Part shown: positions 43,354 to 50,567 of the stretch, piece by piece
Layout of the letters: each line of letters begins with the position of its first letter
Numbering within the stretch: the first letter of the stretch is position 1
From: JAHEZL01 sp046074525
GTDB taxonomy: Bacteria > Bacteroidota > Bacteroidia > Flavobacteriales_C > GCA-002722245
Assembly (NCBI GenBank): GCA_046074525.1
Contig: JBJTOK010000043.1
Coordinates: 186,001 to 250,000, forward strand
Direction: 5' to 3'
Length of the DNA stretch: 64,000 nt
Notes under the pieces: model-generated
The model's input: the letters and a program-made list of their open reading frames with translations, nothing else
Databases searched by the model: none
What the model was told of the DNA's origin: nothing
Position numbers and translations under genes: made by a program

Positions 43354-44343
43354 CTATGAGTTTCTTAGGTTGGCAGCCTGATTCCATTTATAGAGGCTAA
43401 GGTCGGTCCTAGTCGTCGTTTCAGCGCGGAGTTCTGCTATGTATCTGGTGATATTTCTTCTTTCTTGGGCAAGAATTGCTAAAAAGCCATCTAATGGGTT
43501 AATTTCAAAAATTGGAGCAGCCATGTTCTGTGCCGCAAGAATTGTTTTGCGAACTACGGCATTAATATCGAAGGAGATGTTGATTCTTCTATTTTGTAAT
43601 GCTTGCGTAAAGTAGTTCAGAATCGTAAGTACAATAAAAGTTATTCTAATGATTGGATGTGGATGACTTGATTCGTGATAATACATAGGGCGCCTGCTAC
43701 TTGGGAACGACATGAAATGTAACATTACAGAAGCACATCCAAGAACCGATAATTCTTCAATCTGTTCTCGTCTTGGTGATGGAGGTAAAATGGTTTGGCT
43801 GTATTGCAGTAAGTGTGAACCGAGGCATAGTGCGCTAAATTCGTCGGCATCAATTTCCAGTATATGCCTTTCTCTTGATGGTGGAGAAGTATGATCGGTT
43901 TGTTCTTGTAATTGAGTTTCTAATAAATTGGATTGCTGAACGAGATGTCCCAGTTCATGATAAAATGTAAAGTGTGCAGCAAAATCATGTACCAGCCGGT
44001 CAACAGGACTATTCAGAAGAGGAAGAATAGAAGGGATTTCATTTGAAAGTCTCGTTGCAGCGATCGGAGTTTTGGTTTTGAGCCAGGCAAAGGTTCCTAT
44101 GTTAATGCCAACTATGTTTACATCTCCTGATCTACAAGCACAAGCGTTTATACTGATATCATTCTCGACGAAAAGATAAGACGGATCTGTTCCATAATTA
44201 TAATGCCTTACAAGTTCTCCTTCATAAAAATGAAGTAAGTCCCTTAATTCTTCTTCGCCCTCAATTCCAATGATCGAATAAATGCGATCTCTAAGCGCGG
44301 GAACTCGACTCACAAGTTCAGTTGTATGATCTTCATAACCCAT
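43354..44343 (-). CDS. HEXXH zinc metallopeptidase-like protein
   Basis: 329 aa, no signal peptide. The zinc motif HELGH lies at residues 129-133 (TFYHELGHLVQQ). The third ligand is probably Glu163 in ILEIDADEFSALCLG, a layout seen in soluble gluzincin-like peptidases. A later SSHPHPIIRITFIVL segment recalls the HP-motif of M48-type enzymes, and two or three hydrophobic helices in the C-terminal half may be buried or membrane-associated. It follows the RES-domain gene by 39 bases on the same strand, so the two look like one operon. Possible roles are activating, releasing or destroying the RES partner, all inference. Confidence 0.75.
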   Translation of the reverse strand: MGYEDHTTELVSRVPALRDRIYSIIGIEGEEELRDLLHFYEGELVRHYNYGTDPSYLFVENDISINACACRSGDVNIVGINIGTFAWLKTKTPIAATRLSNEIPSILPLLNSPVDRLVHDFAAHFTFYHELGHLVQQSNLLETQLQEQTDHTSPPSRERHILEIDADEFSALCLGSHLLQYSQTILPPSPRREQIEELSVLGCASVMLHFMSFPSSRRPMYYHESSHPHPIIRITFIVLTILNYFTQALQNRRINISFDINAVVRKTILAAQNMAAPIFEINPLDGFLAILAQERRNITRYIAELRAETTTRTDLSLYKWNQAANLRNS

Positions 44344-44382
44344 AGTAAGAAATTTTCAATAATAATTCAGCGGGTTGCCGTC

Positions 44383-45573
44383 TCACAAAGAACTAGCTGG
44401 CCTCGGTTTGCGAAACCCCCTGTACCATTTAACAGGAACAGCAATTTTGTGTATGCATGTATCAGAGCCAGGAATATCGAGTTGAGTGCCATGGCTAAGC
44501 TCTAAGTATACAGTGGCCTGGTCAATTTCTTCTCGAGATTCCATAACGCTTCTTAAGCTTGGGATACGATGGAGCTGCGATGCTAAGGCGGGTCTAAGAT
44601 CACTATCAATATGTTGCTGAAGTGTAAGCGGCGAGTTCTTTATTTTTGCAGTGGCTGCCGCTGCGCCTTCCAAGCTTGTTTTATCGTAAGTAAGTATTTG
44701 TAGATCGGCATAATCTATCTCTCTCAATTCAATCTCGTTTAAAAACCAATTGATTTTCTTGTTATCCTCACTAAACCCCATCATTTCAGCTTCAAAATAA
44801 ATTTCATCGTCCACTTTGCCTACGGTTGCATATATTATCTTGGACAATTTCATCTGTGTGCTGTTTACGAAATCGGGATGAATAGCAATGTTAAGAGAGT
44901 CTCCGTTTTTTTCTACACTAGGATATTCCAACATAGAAATATTAACCCCCTGTTTTTTTGCTTCATAGAGACTTTCATGAGCAAGGGCGGATGTGATGTG
45001 GTAATATTCATCACCGGCCGAAGAAAACAAGTCTCCCAACTTTTTAACAAGGTATATGAAGGCTCCTTGCTCTTCTATGCCAATGTTCGGGATCGTTAGT
45101 TTATTCAACATAGAGGATGTCAAATCGAAAAGAACAGAGTCTTTATGTGTCGTTTTGCTTGTGATTACAAATGAATGACTGTGGGTTGGCGCCTCACATT
45201 TTATTTCCCACTTAGAGATAAACACCTTTACGCCAACTTTAAGTTTCTCCTTCATTTCAACTAAGGCCGTATGTATGTCCACAGAACAGTAGAATACGGG
45301 AAAGTCTTTAATATTTGCTCTTCCCCTTTTACATTTTTCCGGATGTATAAATTCTTTTACCAGTGTGTCCTTTATACCTGGTTCATCAATGCGAACACGG
45401 TAAACCGTCAGGGTGTTTCCGGCTTGCGAAGTTTGAGTTAGAATCAGTCTATTTTGAAGAACGCCTCGGATAAAATCTAAAGTGCTCTCCTGTGGAGTCT
45501 CTTGTTTTAGCCGCTCAATAAGTGCATCCAAATCAGCAGGCCGGTATAGTGGAAGGGGGTATTTTTTTTCCAT
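44383..45573 (-). CDS. RES-domain protein (possible NAD-consuming toxin)
   Basis: 396 aa. The N-terminal half resembles the RES domain: LTVYRVRID (Arg59), RGRANIKDFPVFYCS (Arg85, Ser97) and TALVEMK (Glu106), the Arg-Arg-Glu/Ser pattern used by RES enzymes that cleave NAD+. The region beyond residue about 270 is an extension with no family I can name. Classic RES toxins are about 150 aa and are neutralised by a separate Xre/MbcA antitoxin. Here the protein is long and the adjacent gene encodes a metallopeptidase, not an Xre antitoxin; the XRE gene at 46799 is 1.2 kb away on the other strand. RES assignment is good by motif; toxicity is inference. Confidence 0.72.
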   Translation of the reverse strand: MEKKYPLPLYRPADLDALIERLKQETPQESTLDFIRGVLQNRLILTQTSQAGNTLTVYRVRIDEPGIKDTLVKEFIHPEKCKRGRANIKDFPVFYCSVDIHTALVEMKEKLKVGVKVFISKWEIKCEAPTHSHSFVITSKTTHKDSVLFDLTSSMLNKLTIPNIGIEEQGAFIYLVKKLGDLFSSAGDEYYHITSALAHESLYEAKKQGVNISMLEYPSVEKNGDSLNIAIHPDFVNSTQMKLSKIIYATVGKVDDEIYFEAEMMGFSEDNKKINWFLNEIELREIDYADLQILTYDKTSLEGAAAATAKIKNSPLTLQQHIDSDLRPALASQLHRIPSLRSVMESREEIDQATVYLELSHGTQLDIPGSDTCIHKIAVPVKWYRGFRKPRPASSL

Positions 45574-45619
45574 GCTTTAAGATACCGATAAAATCTCATG
45601 GGGGAAAAGTCCACAAAAG

Positions 45620-45838
45620 TTATAGCTTGCGAACAAAATTTAGGTACATGAAATTTAACATGCTGTAAAGCAAGAGCAGTATAGAAATTAACACGAAATA
45701 GATTTTCTCCAAAAAAGACGCGGCTTTTGATATTGAAAATGAACACGTTACTTTTTCACATGCTCGAAAAACACCCACTTTTCGACCTTCGTTCCCAATT
45801 TCATTTACGCAGTTTTGAACAGAGAACTTGGTATTCAA
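45620..45838 (-). CDS. possible 72-aa single-helix membrane protein
   Basis: Overlaps the 3' end of the secreted-protein gene by 38 bases. It has one strong hydrophobic segment (IYFVLISILLLLYSMLNFMYL) and a basic end (NFVRKL). It fills the gap before the RES gene. Coding status is uncertain. Confidence 0.35.
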   Translation of the reverse strand: MNTKFSVQNCVNEIGNEGRKVGVFRACEKVTCSFSISKAASFLEKIYFVLISILLLLYSMLNFMYLNFVRKL

Positions 45839-46220
45839 TCATAGACTCGTTGAAGTATTTATGCAATACCACCTGATCCTTATTACCCCTGTCCGGGTTC
45901 AGGATATCAAAGCCACATTTTGCAGATAACGCGCTAATTCTTTTCAACTCACCCTGTAGGTAGAAATACCTCTCCGTCTCACCTTTGACGTAAATGACCT
46001 CACACGTGGGAATCTCCACCGGTGTAAGTTCCTTAACTGGTTTTATGGTAGGCGATACAATAGCGGATCTCATGTACGCCGTATCTCCGTAATCTACGCC
46101 CATGATATAAGCATCACCGGAATATGGAGTAGATTCATTCACTATCACAACCGTGGTTTGGGAGAAGCAGTAACTGGTAGACAGTGTGAAAAGCAAGCTA
46201 AGGAGGAGAGAGTATTTCAT
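45801..46220 (-). CDS. exported hypothetical protein of the element
   Basis: 139 aa with a signal peptide (KYSLLLSLLFTLSTSYCFSQ). The mature domain has VVIVNESTPYSGDAYIMGVDYGDTAY and two Cys (PTCEVIYVKG; SAKCGFDIL) that may form a disulphide. No family is recognised. Its start overlaps the stop of the upstream membrane-protein gene (ATGA), so the two are a coupled pair, perhaps a membrane protein with its periplasmic partner. Confidence 0.65.
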   Translation of the reverse strand: MKYSLLLSLLFTLSTSYCFSQTTVVIVNESTPYSGDAYIMGVDYGDTAYMRSAIVSPTIKPVKELTPVEIPTCEVIYVKGETERYFYLQGELKRISALSAKCGFDILNPDRGNKDQVVLHKYFNESMIEYQVLCSKLRK

Positions 46221-46705
46221 GGTTTTGGGTTTTTCAAAAGTAGTTTCCAGATTCCGGCATAGAACATTATTAATGCAACCAGCAGTGCGATATCCCTCAC
46301 AGTGGAATCGGACTCGTTAGAATTTTTGAAGGGAGAAGACACTGCATCTGTTAAAATGAATATCAAAAGTGCATTGCCAATAGTGATAGTGAGACCGATC
46401 AACAGGCTCTTAACGATAATTTTTCCCGCCTCACGCTTATTCCAAAGAGGGATAAATCGGCTGTAGAATGTTATCCAAATGCCAGTTGTTGCCACTAAAA
46501 TAGATACGGCAAGAAAGTTCGATCGGGAGAGTGCTTCGATGAAAAAACAAAGAGCCCACAAAATTGCACTCGCAATGGATAGTAGACTTATTGCTTTTGC
46601 CCTATTTTTTTCTTCCAACAACAACTGGATTTTTCTATATGGGTAAAGGATAAGCAGCATCCAAGTAAAAATTATTACAGAGCAAATTAAACCGGCAAGA
46701 ATCAT
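46217..46705 (-). CDS. four-helix inner-membrane protein of the element
   Basis: 162 aa with four hydrophobic segments (about residues 2-22, 42-60, 67-87 and 100-120) plus a last one near 140-158. Charged loops include YPYRKIQLLLEEKNRAK. No conserved motif or family is recognised. It overlaps the secreted-protein gene by 4 bases (ATGA) and starts divergently from the XRE gene at 46799, whose product may control both. Confidence 0.6.
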   Translation of the reverse strand: MILAGLICSVIIFTWMLLILYPYRKIQLLLEEKNRAKAISLLSIASAILWALCFFIEALSRSNFLAVSILVATTGIWITFYSRFIPLWNKREAGKIIVKSLLIGLTITIGNALLIFILTDAVSSPFKNSNESDSTVRDIALLVALIMFYAGIWKLLLKNPKP

Positions 46706-46798
46706 AATCCATAATTAGGTCCACCAAAGTAAACCAAAATTGCATTTGATTACAAATATGTGGTCACTTTTTTGCCCTAAAATGAAGATTCTTGTTGT

Positions 46799-47035
46799 AT
46801 GCCCCAAATCCGGCATCCTAAATACCTGAAAGCATTTGGACGGAATCTACAAAAATTGCGTCTGGAGAGGAATATGTCTCAACGCGAGCTCTCATACCGG
46901 ATTGATGTTAGTTTCACTCAGATCGGCCGAATTGAGCGAGGCGAGATCAATGCCGGCATAAGCACACTATATGAAATTGCACAGGCATTGCAAGTGGAAA
47001 TGAAAGATCTCTTCGATTTCGATCCAAAGAAGTGA
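46799..47035 (+). CDS. XRE-family transcriptional regulator
   Basis: 78 aa, essentially one helix-turn-helix domain: LQKLRLERNMSQRELSYRIDVSFTQIGRIERGEINAGISTLYEIAQAL. It is the size of small phage or island repressors and lacks a peptidase (S24) domain. It lies in the middle of the element, divergent from the membrane/secreted pair. It could regulate those genes, the dnaE operon (dyad at 43225) or, less likely, act as antitoxin for the RES protein. Confidence 0.92.
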   Translation: MPQIRHPKYLKAFGRNLQKLRLERNMSQRELSYRIDVSFTQIGRIERGEINAGISTLYEIAQALQVEMKDLFDFDPKK

Positions 47036-47175
47036 AAACCCAGGAAAGCAGAATTGCGGCACGCATCGCTGGGGAGGTTGGAGTTGCAAAGTGTTTTTGA
47101 TGTTTCATTAGTGTATTTCAATAGTATTTAATCATAGCAGCTATTTCTTCGTTTACCTGTTCCCCCTAAAACCCT

Positions 47176-47910
47176 TTAAATATCTGTTTCGATTTTTTTC
47201 CTGCTACAAAAACGAAGGTTTGAGCGAACTAAATCAGATTCCTGCAAAACCACGTTAAATCCAATGTGTCGTACTCTATGGCCAATTCTAGGATTCCATT
47301 TAATAAACATTTTTCTAAGAACAGGGTTGATCTTTATTGGTGTAGTTTGTTTTCTCAACGAAATGAAACCATGCTTTGCAGCAAGTTTTTTTAATTCAAA
47401 TGAAGTTGAAACTGCCACACCAATGAACTTTGAAATTCGGGAAGAGGAGACTTCAAAATGATCGACGCGAAGACCTGGTTTTGAACGCCCTTTTTTTCGT
47501 TCAAGCCTTCGCATTGCACATTTTGTTTGGTTTGAAAGGTAAGCAATTAATGCACCCGCGGAGAATGCTCTGAAATTTTCAATATCAGAAATGGAAAATT
47601 CCACCGCTGTACGGCTCATTAATTTTTTATCTCTCCTTACTCGCTCGTAGCCGCGAATAAAATAGACAGTAGATGCGGAGTCATATCCAATCAAATTCAA
47701 TTCCAGAAGTTTCTTCAAGTGTGTATTAAGAGTCTTCATTGATTTCATGCCAACAATTCCCATATAATGATCACACAGTTTAGAATCGATAATAAGTGTG
47801 CCGTCACATCGCATCTTTAAGTAGATATAAAGACGAAGTGCCGGTAAAGCATTTTCACCGATGCAAAATGCAATGAGCTGTACTGGAATATTTGTGGTTT
47901 TGCGATTCAT
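47176..47910 (-). CDS. winged-helix-like protein, possible replication or maintenance protein
   Basis: 244 aa, very basic and without a signal. Residues about 45-110 look like a winged helix (CDHYMGIVGMKSMKTLNTHLKKLLELNLIGYDSAST), and a second HTH-like stretch (SSRISKFIGVAVSTSFELKKLAAKHGFISL) lies near 155-190. Basic clusters (RRLERKKGRSKPGLR; FCSRKKIETDI) would suit DNA binding. It follows the excisionase-like gene by 5 bases. On many islands this place holds a replication or relaxase-accessory gene, but I cannot assign a family. Confidence 0.6.
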   Translation of the reverse strand: MNRKTTNIPVQLIAFCIGENALPALRLYIYLKMRCDGTLIIDSKLCDHYMGIVGMKSMKTLNTHLKKLLELNLIGYDSASTVYFIRGYERVRRDKKLMSRTAVEFSISDIENFRAFSAGALIAYLSNQTKCAMRRLERKKGRSKPGLRVDHFEVSSSRISKFIGVAVSTSFELKKLAAKHGFISLRKQTTPIKINPVLRKMFIKWNPRIGHRVRHIGFNVVLQESDLVRSNLRFCSRKKIETDI

Positions 47911-47915
47911 GCAAA

Positions 47916-48194
47916 CTATTTGTTCAGTCGCACGAGAGCATCTTCAACTTCAGATCTTTTGTAGTAAACTCGGTGGCCAATACCGTAAGCGATGAGCTTC
48001 CCAGACTTCGTCCAGTTATGGACTGTTGATAAATCGCAGTCCAGCATTTTAGAAACCTCCTCTCTTGTTAAGTATTCTGCTGGGGATTTGGGCTCAAAGT
48101 TTTGTTTAAGCTCAATAAGTTGAGCTTGTAGACCCTCAAAAAGAGCATTGATGTGCTCTGGGGTTACCTCATGTAAGATAGTGGCATTCTTCAT
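47916..48194 (-). CDS. excisionase-like helix-turn-helix protein
   Basis: 92 aa with a MerR/excisionase-type (HTH_17) domain: YLTREEVSKMLDCDLSTVHNWTKSGKLIAYGIGHRVYYKRSEVEDAL. Such proteins bend DNA at att arm sites or control excision. Its position between the integrase end and the winged-helix gene supports a directionality-factor role. An N-terminal acidic helix precedes the HTH. Confidence 0.85.
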   Translation of the reverse strand: MKNATILHEVTPEHINALFEGLQAQLIELKQNFEPKSPAEYLTREEVSKMLDCDLSTVHNWTKSGKLIAYGIGHRVYYKRSEVEDALVRLNK

Positions 48195-48277
48195 TTTGCA
48201 GTGATTTATTTGTTCACTGCAAAGAAGAGTTAGGGATTTTTTAGGGATTCCCTAAATCGTTTGAAAGCAATTTATAT

Positions 48278-48937
48278 TTATTGAATGCCGAGAGCAGCCA
48301 ATTTGAACTTGGCCTTTGCAACAGCCTTCTTCGATGAATAAGGATCGTTCTTTTTGGACACTGAGCGTCCGTACATTGGATTAAGGTAAGATTGAATTGT
48401 ACCGGAATTTTCATCCAATACAAGCGCTAAGGCATCTGCTAATCTATTGGTGGAGGTGCTAAATGGGGGCGATTCCCGAAGAAAATCCAATACACCCAGC
48501 TCTTTCATGATAATAATTTTTTCAATCACAGTAGGTGGATTTTGATCATCTGTATCAAATAATGGAGCGTCTTCACTCACAGCTTCTTGGACGGAAAGTA
48601 TTAGAGTTCGGATGTGCTCAAGCTCCTTGATTGTAAAGGTTTGCTTAACAAGGTACATATGGTCATTTTCACCAGGTTCATAATAACCTCTTGACAAGTA
48701 TATAAGCTGTACCATATGATTGGCTAAATCTTTTTTGATATTATCCTTCTCTGCATAATACTTGATCTTCTCGATCAAGAGCTCAATTACATTATTAAGG
48801 GATACAAAGAAAAAATTGGGAGAAACATGTTCTTCCTTTGCCTTCATAAAGTATGAAAGGAAATACTCATGTAGAACATTGGCATCATTCATTTTAGCTT
48901 CAATAACTAGTCTCGCAAAATCTTTTTCTTTCATCAT
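48278..48937 (-). CDS. integrase-associated hypothetical protein
   Basis: 219 aa, soluble and mostly helical. C-terminal features are VIEKIIIMKELGVLDFLRE, LADALALVLDENSGTIQSYLNPMYG and a basic end (SSKKAVAKAKFKLAALGI). Proteins with this IQSYLNPMYG-type ending are, as far as I recall, regular neighbours of tyrosine integrases in Bacteroidota elements, with no known role. It starts 10 bases downstream of the integrase stop codon, so the two are probably cotranscribed. Confidence 0.7.
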   Translation of the reverse strand: MMKEKDFARLVIEAKMNDANVLHEYFLSYFMKAKEEHVSPNFFFVSLNNVIELLIEKIKYYAEKDNIKKDLANHMVQLIYLSRGYYEPGENDHMYLVKQTFTIKELEHIRTLILSVQEAVSEDAPLFDTDDQNPPTVIEKIIIMKELGVLDFLRESPPFSTSTNRLADALALVLDENSGTIQSYLNPMYGRSVSKKNDPYSSKKAVAKAKFKLAALGIQ

Positions 48938-48947
48938 AATAAAGGAA

Positions 48948-50213
48948 TTATTTGGAAATGGTTTCTAAATATTTTAGCATCACTCTTGCATCGTCATCTT
49001 TATCCTCTGGCACATTTATGTAGGCTCTGAAAACGCTTTCCCTACTATGACCTGTTATCTTCATTAAGACATGAATTGGGATATTTTTATAGTAGTAATT
49101 GGTAGCAAAAGAACGTCTGCAACAGTGAGATGTGACGAGCTCATACTTTGGATATATTCCTAAAATTGATCGATCTGTTTCAGGATCTTTTTTTCTTCCC
49201 TCTGTGGGATCATCAATGCCAGCCGCTTTACACACAAGCTTAATGTACTCGTTAAAGCGCTGCATACTAATTATATATGGAAATCCGTCTTTTAAAATAA
49301 GCTCCAGCTCCTCGGAAACAGGAACAGTCACGTATTTACCCCCTTTCTTTTGTCTGATATCAAATTTTTTTAGTCCCTTTTCTACTTTAATGTCGGCCTC
49401 TGTTAAATCAAGCAGATCACCTCCCCGTTGGCCGATCAAACATCCTATTAGGAGCCATTGCCGAGCATTAATTAATGCCGGCAATTTCAGATTTGTGTTT
49501 CTAATCTTATCTATTTCCTCAAAGGAAAGAGTTACAATGTGCCTGTCTTCTTCAGCTTCGGAAAACGATTCAATGTTTTCTATATATGAATGTGTGGGGA
49601 TGTCAAGCTTTTTTGCATCTAAGGCAATTGTCTTGAGATTAGCCAACTGCTTGCCCGCATGATTTACAGAGTACCGCTTAGTCTCAAGTAACCAATCCTT
49701 AAATTTCTCTACAAAGGATTTACTTATATCTGTGAAATGGATTCTGCGCCTGAGAGATTTCTCATATTCTTCAAATATCTTCAAAGAAGTGTTCAGTACA
49801 TTTACTCTTCCCGGAGAAAGACCAACCTTTTTTCTACTTACCCTCCTGGTAGGAGCAGTGCGGATAAATTCCTGAAAATGGTTACAGACGATTGTGGAGT
49901 CAGTCTTTTCGACACGGTTAAAGCACTCTTTGACTTTCAGTGCCAGCCAATCAGTATTAATTTCAACTCCTTTTACATTGTCAATGTTAAGTTCACTATG
50001 AACATATGACTCAAGCTTCTTTAGCGCATTGAATATCGCTTTGCTGGCTTCGCTATTTTGCTTTGGCCGGCCACTGGTGCCGCTCCAGTTCTTTGGATTG
50101 ATTGTAAAGCCGGATTTACATTGATACATTTTCCCCCTTCCGGCAGATAAGTAAACATAGATGCTTACCTCTTTATTCTCATGATTGCGGATTCTAAAGT
50201 TAACGGTTGACAT
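48948..50213 (-). CDS. tyrosine recombinase / integrase
   Basis: The frame opens at 50270, but ATG 50213 (MSTVNFRIRNHENKEV) is the better start, giving 421 aa. An N-terminal arm-binding domain (VSIYVYLSAGRGKMYQCKSGFTINPKNW) precedes a SAM-like core-binding domain (HFTDISKSFVEKFKDWL) and a catalytic domain with Arg in IGQRGGDLLDLT, Lys in RQKKGGKYV, SHCCRRSFAT (His-x-x-Arg), GHSRE and the nucleophile Tyr in FRAYI. It catalyses insertion into and excision from the tRNA-Arg site. A promoter (50236-50267) overlaps the right arm site, so the integrase probably represses itself. Confidence 0.95.
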   Translation of the reverse strand: MSTVNFRIRNHENKEVSIYVYLSAGRGKMYQCKSGFTINPKNWSGTSGRPKQNSEASKAIFNALKKLESYVHSELNIDNVKGVEINTDWLALKVKECFNRVEKTDSTIVCNHFQEFIRTAPTRRVSRKKVGLSPGRVNVLNTSLKIFEEYEKSLRRRIHFTDISKSFVEKFKDWLLETKRYSVNHAGKQLANLKTIALDAKKLDIPTHSYIENIESFSEAEEDRHIVTLSFEEIDKIRNTNLKLPALINARQWLLIGCLIGQRGGDLLDLTEADIKVEKGLKKFDIRQKKGGKYVTVPVSEELELILKDGFPYIISMQRFNEYIKLVCKAAGIDDPTEGRKKDPETDRSILGIYPKYELVTSHCCRRSFATNYYYKNIPIHVLMKITGHSRESVFRAYINVPEDKDDDARVMLKYLETISK

Positions 50214-50235
50214 TACACAAGTGGATTTACATTTA

Positions 50236-50267
50236 CAAAAGTAATAATGTGTCAAACATTTGTCAAA
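50236..50267 (-). promoter_or_regulatory. integrase promoter overlapping the right arm site
   Basis: On the minus strand: TTTG (plus-strand 50264-50267), 20 nt, TACTTTTG (plus-strand 50236-50243). ATG at 50213 lies 22 bases downstream. The -33 region lies within the tandem TGTCAAAC words. Confidence 0.65.
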
Positions 50268-50268
50268 C
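50250..50268. repeat. right-end arm-type site (TGTCAAACATTTGTCAAAC)
   Basis: 18 of 19 bases match the left-end copy at 37572-37590, in direct orientation. It lies about 130 bp inside attR. Confidence 0.6.
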
Positions 50269-50398
50269 ATATTTGCTAGTTAGTTCAATTTTATTCACTT
50301 TAAATAAATATTCTATATTTGCTGAATAACCTGTAAATAGTGGATATTATCGACAAAGACCGGGAATGTTGTGGTAAAATATAAAGTATGGCATTGAA

Positions 50399-50423
50399 GG
50401 GGTTCGAATCCCTCCAGGGTCAC
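50399..50423. repeat. attR: partial duplicate of the tRNA-Arg 3' end
   Basis: 25 bp identical at 23 positions to 37490-37514, covering the T arm and the 3' acceptor strand. No tRNA 5' half precedes it, so it is a junction, not a gene. The 50214-50567 interval otherwise holds the integrase promoter, a hairpin at 50441 and the promoter of the 50568 gene. Confidence 0.88.
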
Positions 50424-50440
50424 AAAATCAGAGTGAGAGC

Positions 50441-50478
50441 GAGTTTTGAGTATGGATGTATTCTCACACTCAAAACTC
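50441..50478. terminator. hairpin just outside attR, probably the original tRNA-Arg terminator
   Basis: Perfect 11-bp arms GAGTTTTGAGT (50441-50451) / ACTCAAAACTC (50468-50478) with extra GAGTGAGA/TCTCACAC pairing. It is followed only by CCCTCCTTTG, so it is a weak intrinsic terminator. Its place right after the displaced tRNA end suggests it once terminated tRNA-Arg. Confidence 0.5.
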
Positions 50479-50511
50479 CCTCCTTTGATTATTGATTAAT
50501 ATCAATTTTTA

Positions 50512-50542
50512 TTGACAGCATTGTATTTATCCCCTATTTTCG
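50512..50542 (+). promoter_or_regulatory. promoter of the 50568 gene
   Basis: TTG (50512-50514), 20 nt, TATTTTCG (50535-50542), close to TTG-N19-TAnnTTTG. ATG follows 25 bases later at 50568. Confidence 0.6.
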
Positions 50543-50567
50543 CCGGCGATACATTACAACTACTGGT

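Larger units (their letters stand above)
37490..50423. mobile_element. tRNA-Arg-integrated element with tyrosine integrase (about 12.9 kb)
   Basis: Bounded by attL 37490-37514 and attR 50399-50423, identical at 23 of 25 positions (the differences are both C/T). attL is the true 3' end of tRNA-Arg. An integrase gene reads inward from the right end with an excisionase-like gene near it. 19-bp putative arm sites (18/19 identical) lie near both ends. Cargo: dnaE-dinB-SRAP operon, RES/metallopeptidase pair, unknown membrane and secreted proteins, XRE regulator and a winged-helix protein. No conjugation, capsid or terminase genes are seen, so it looks like a small genomic island or satellite that needs help to transfer. 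Confidence 0.88.

Noticed and set aside
50214..50270. Extended integrase N-terminus
   Set aside because: It overlaps the promoter and arm site; the arm-binding domain starts after ATG 50213.
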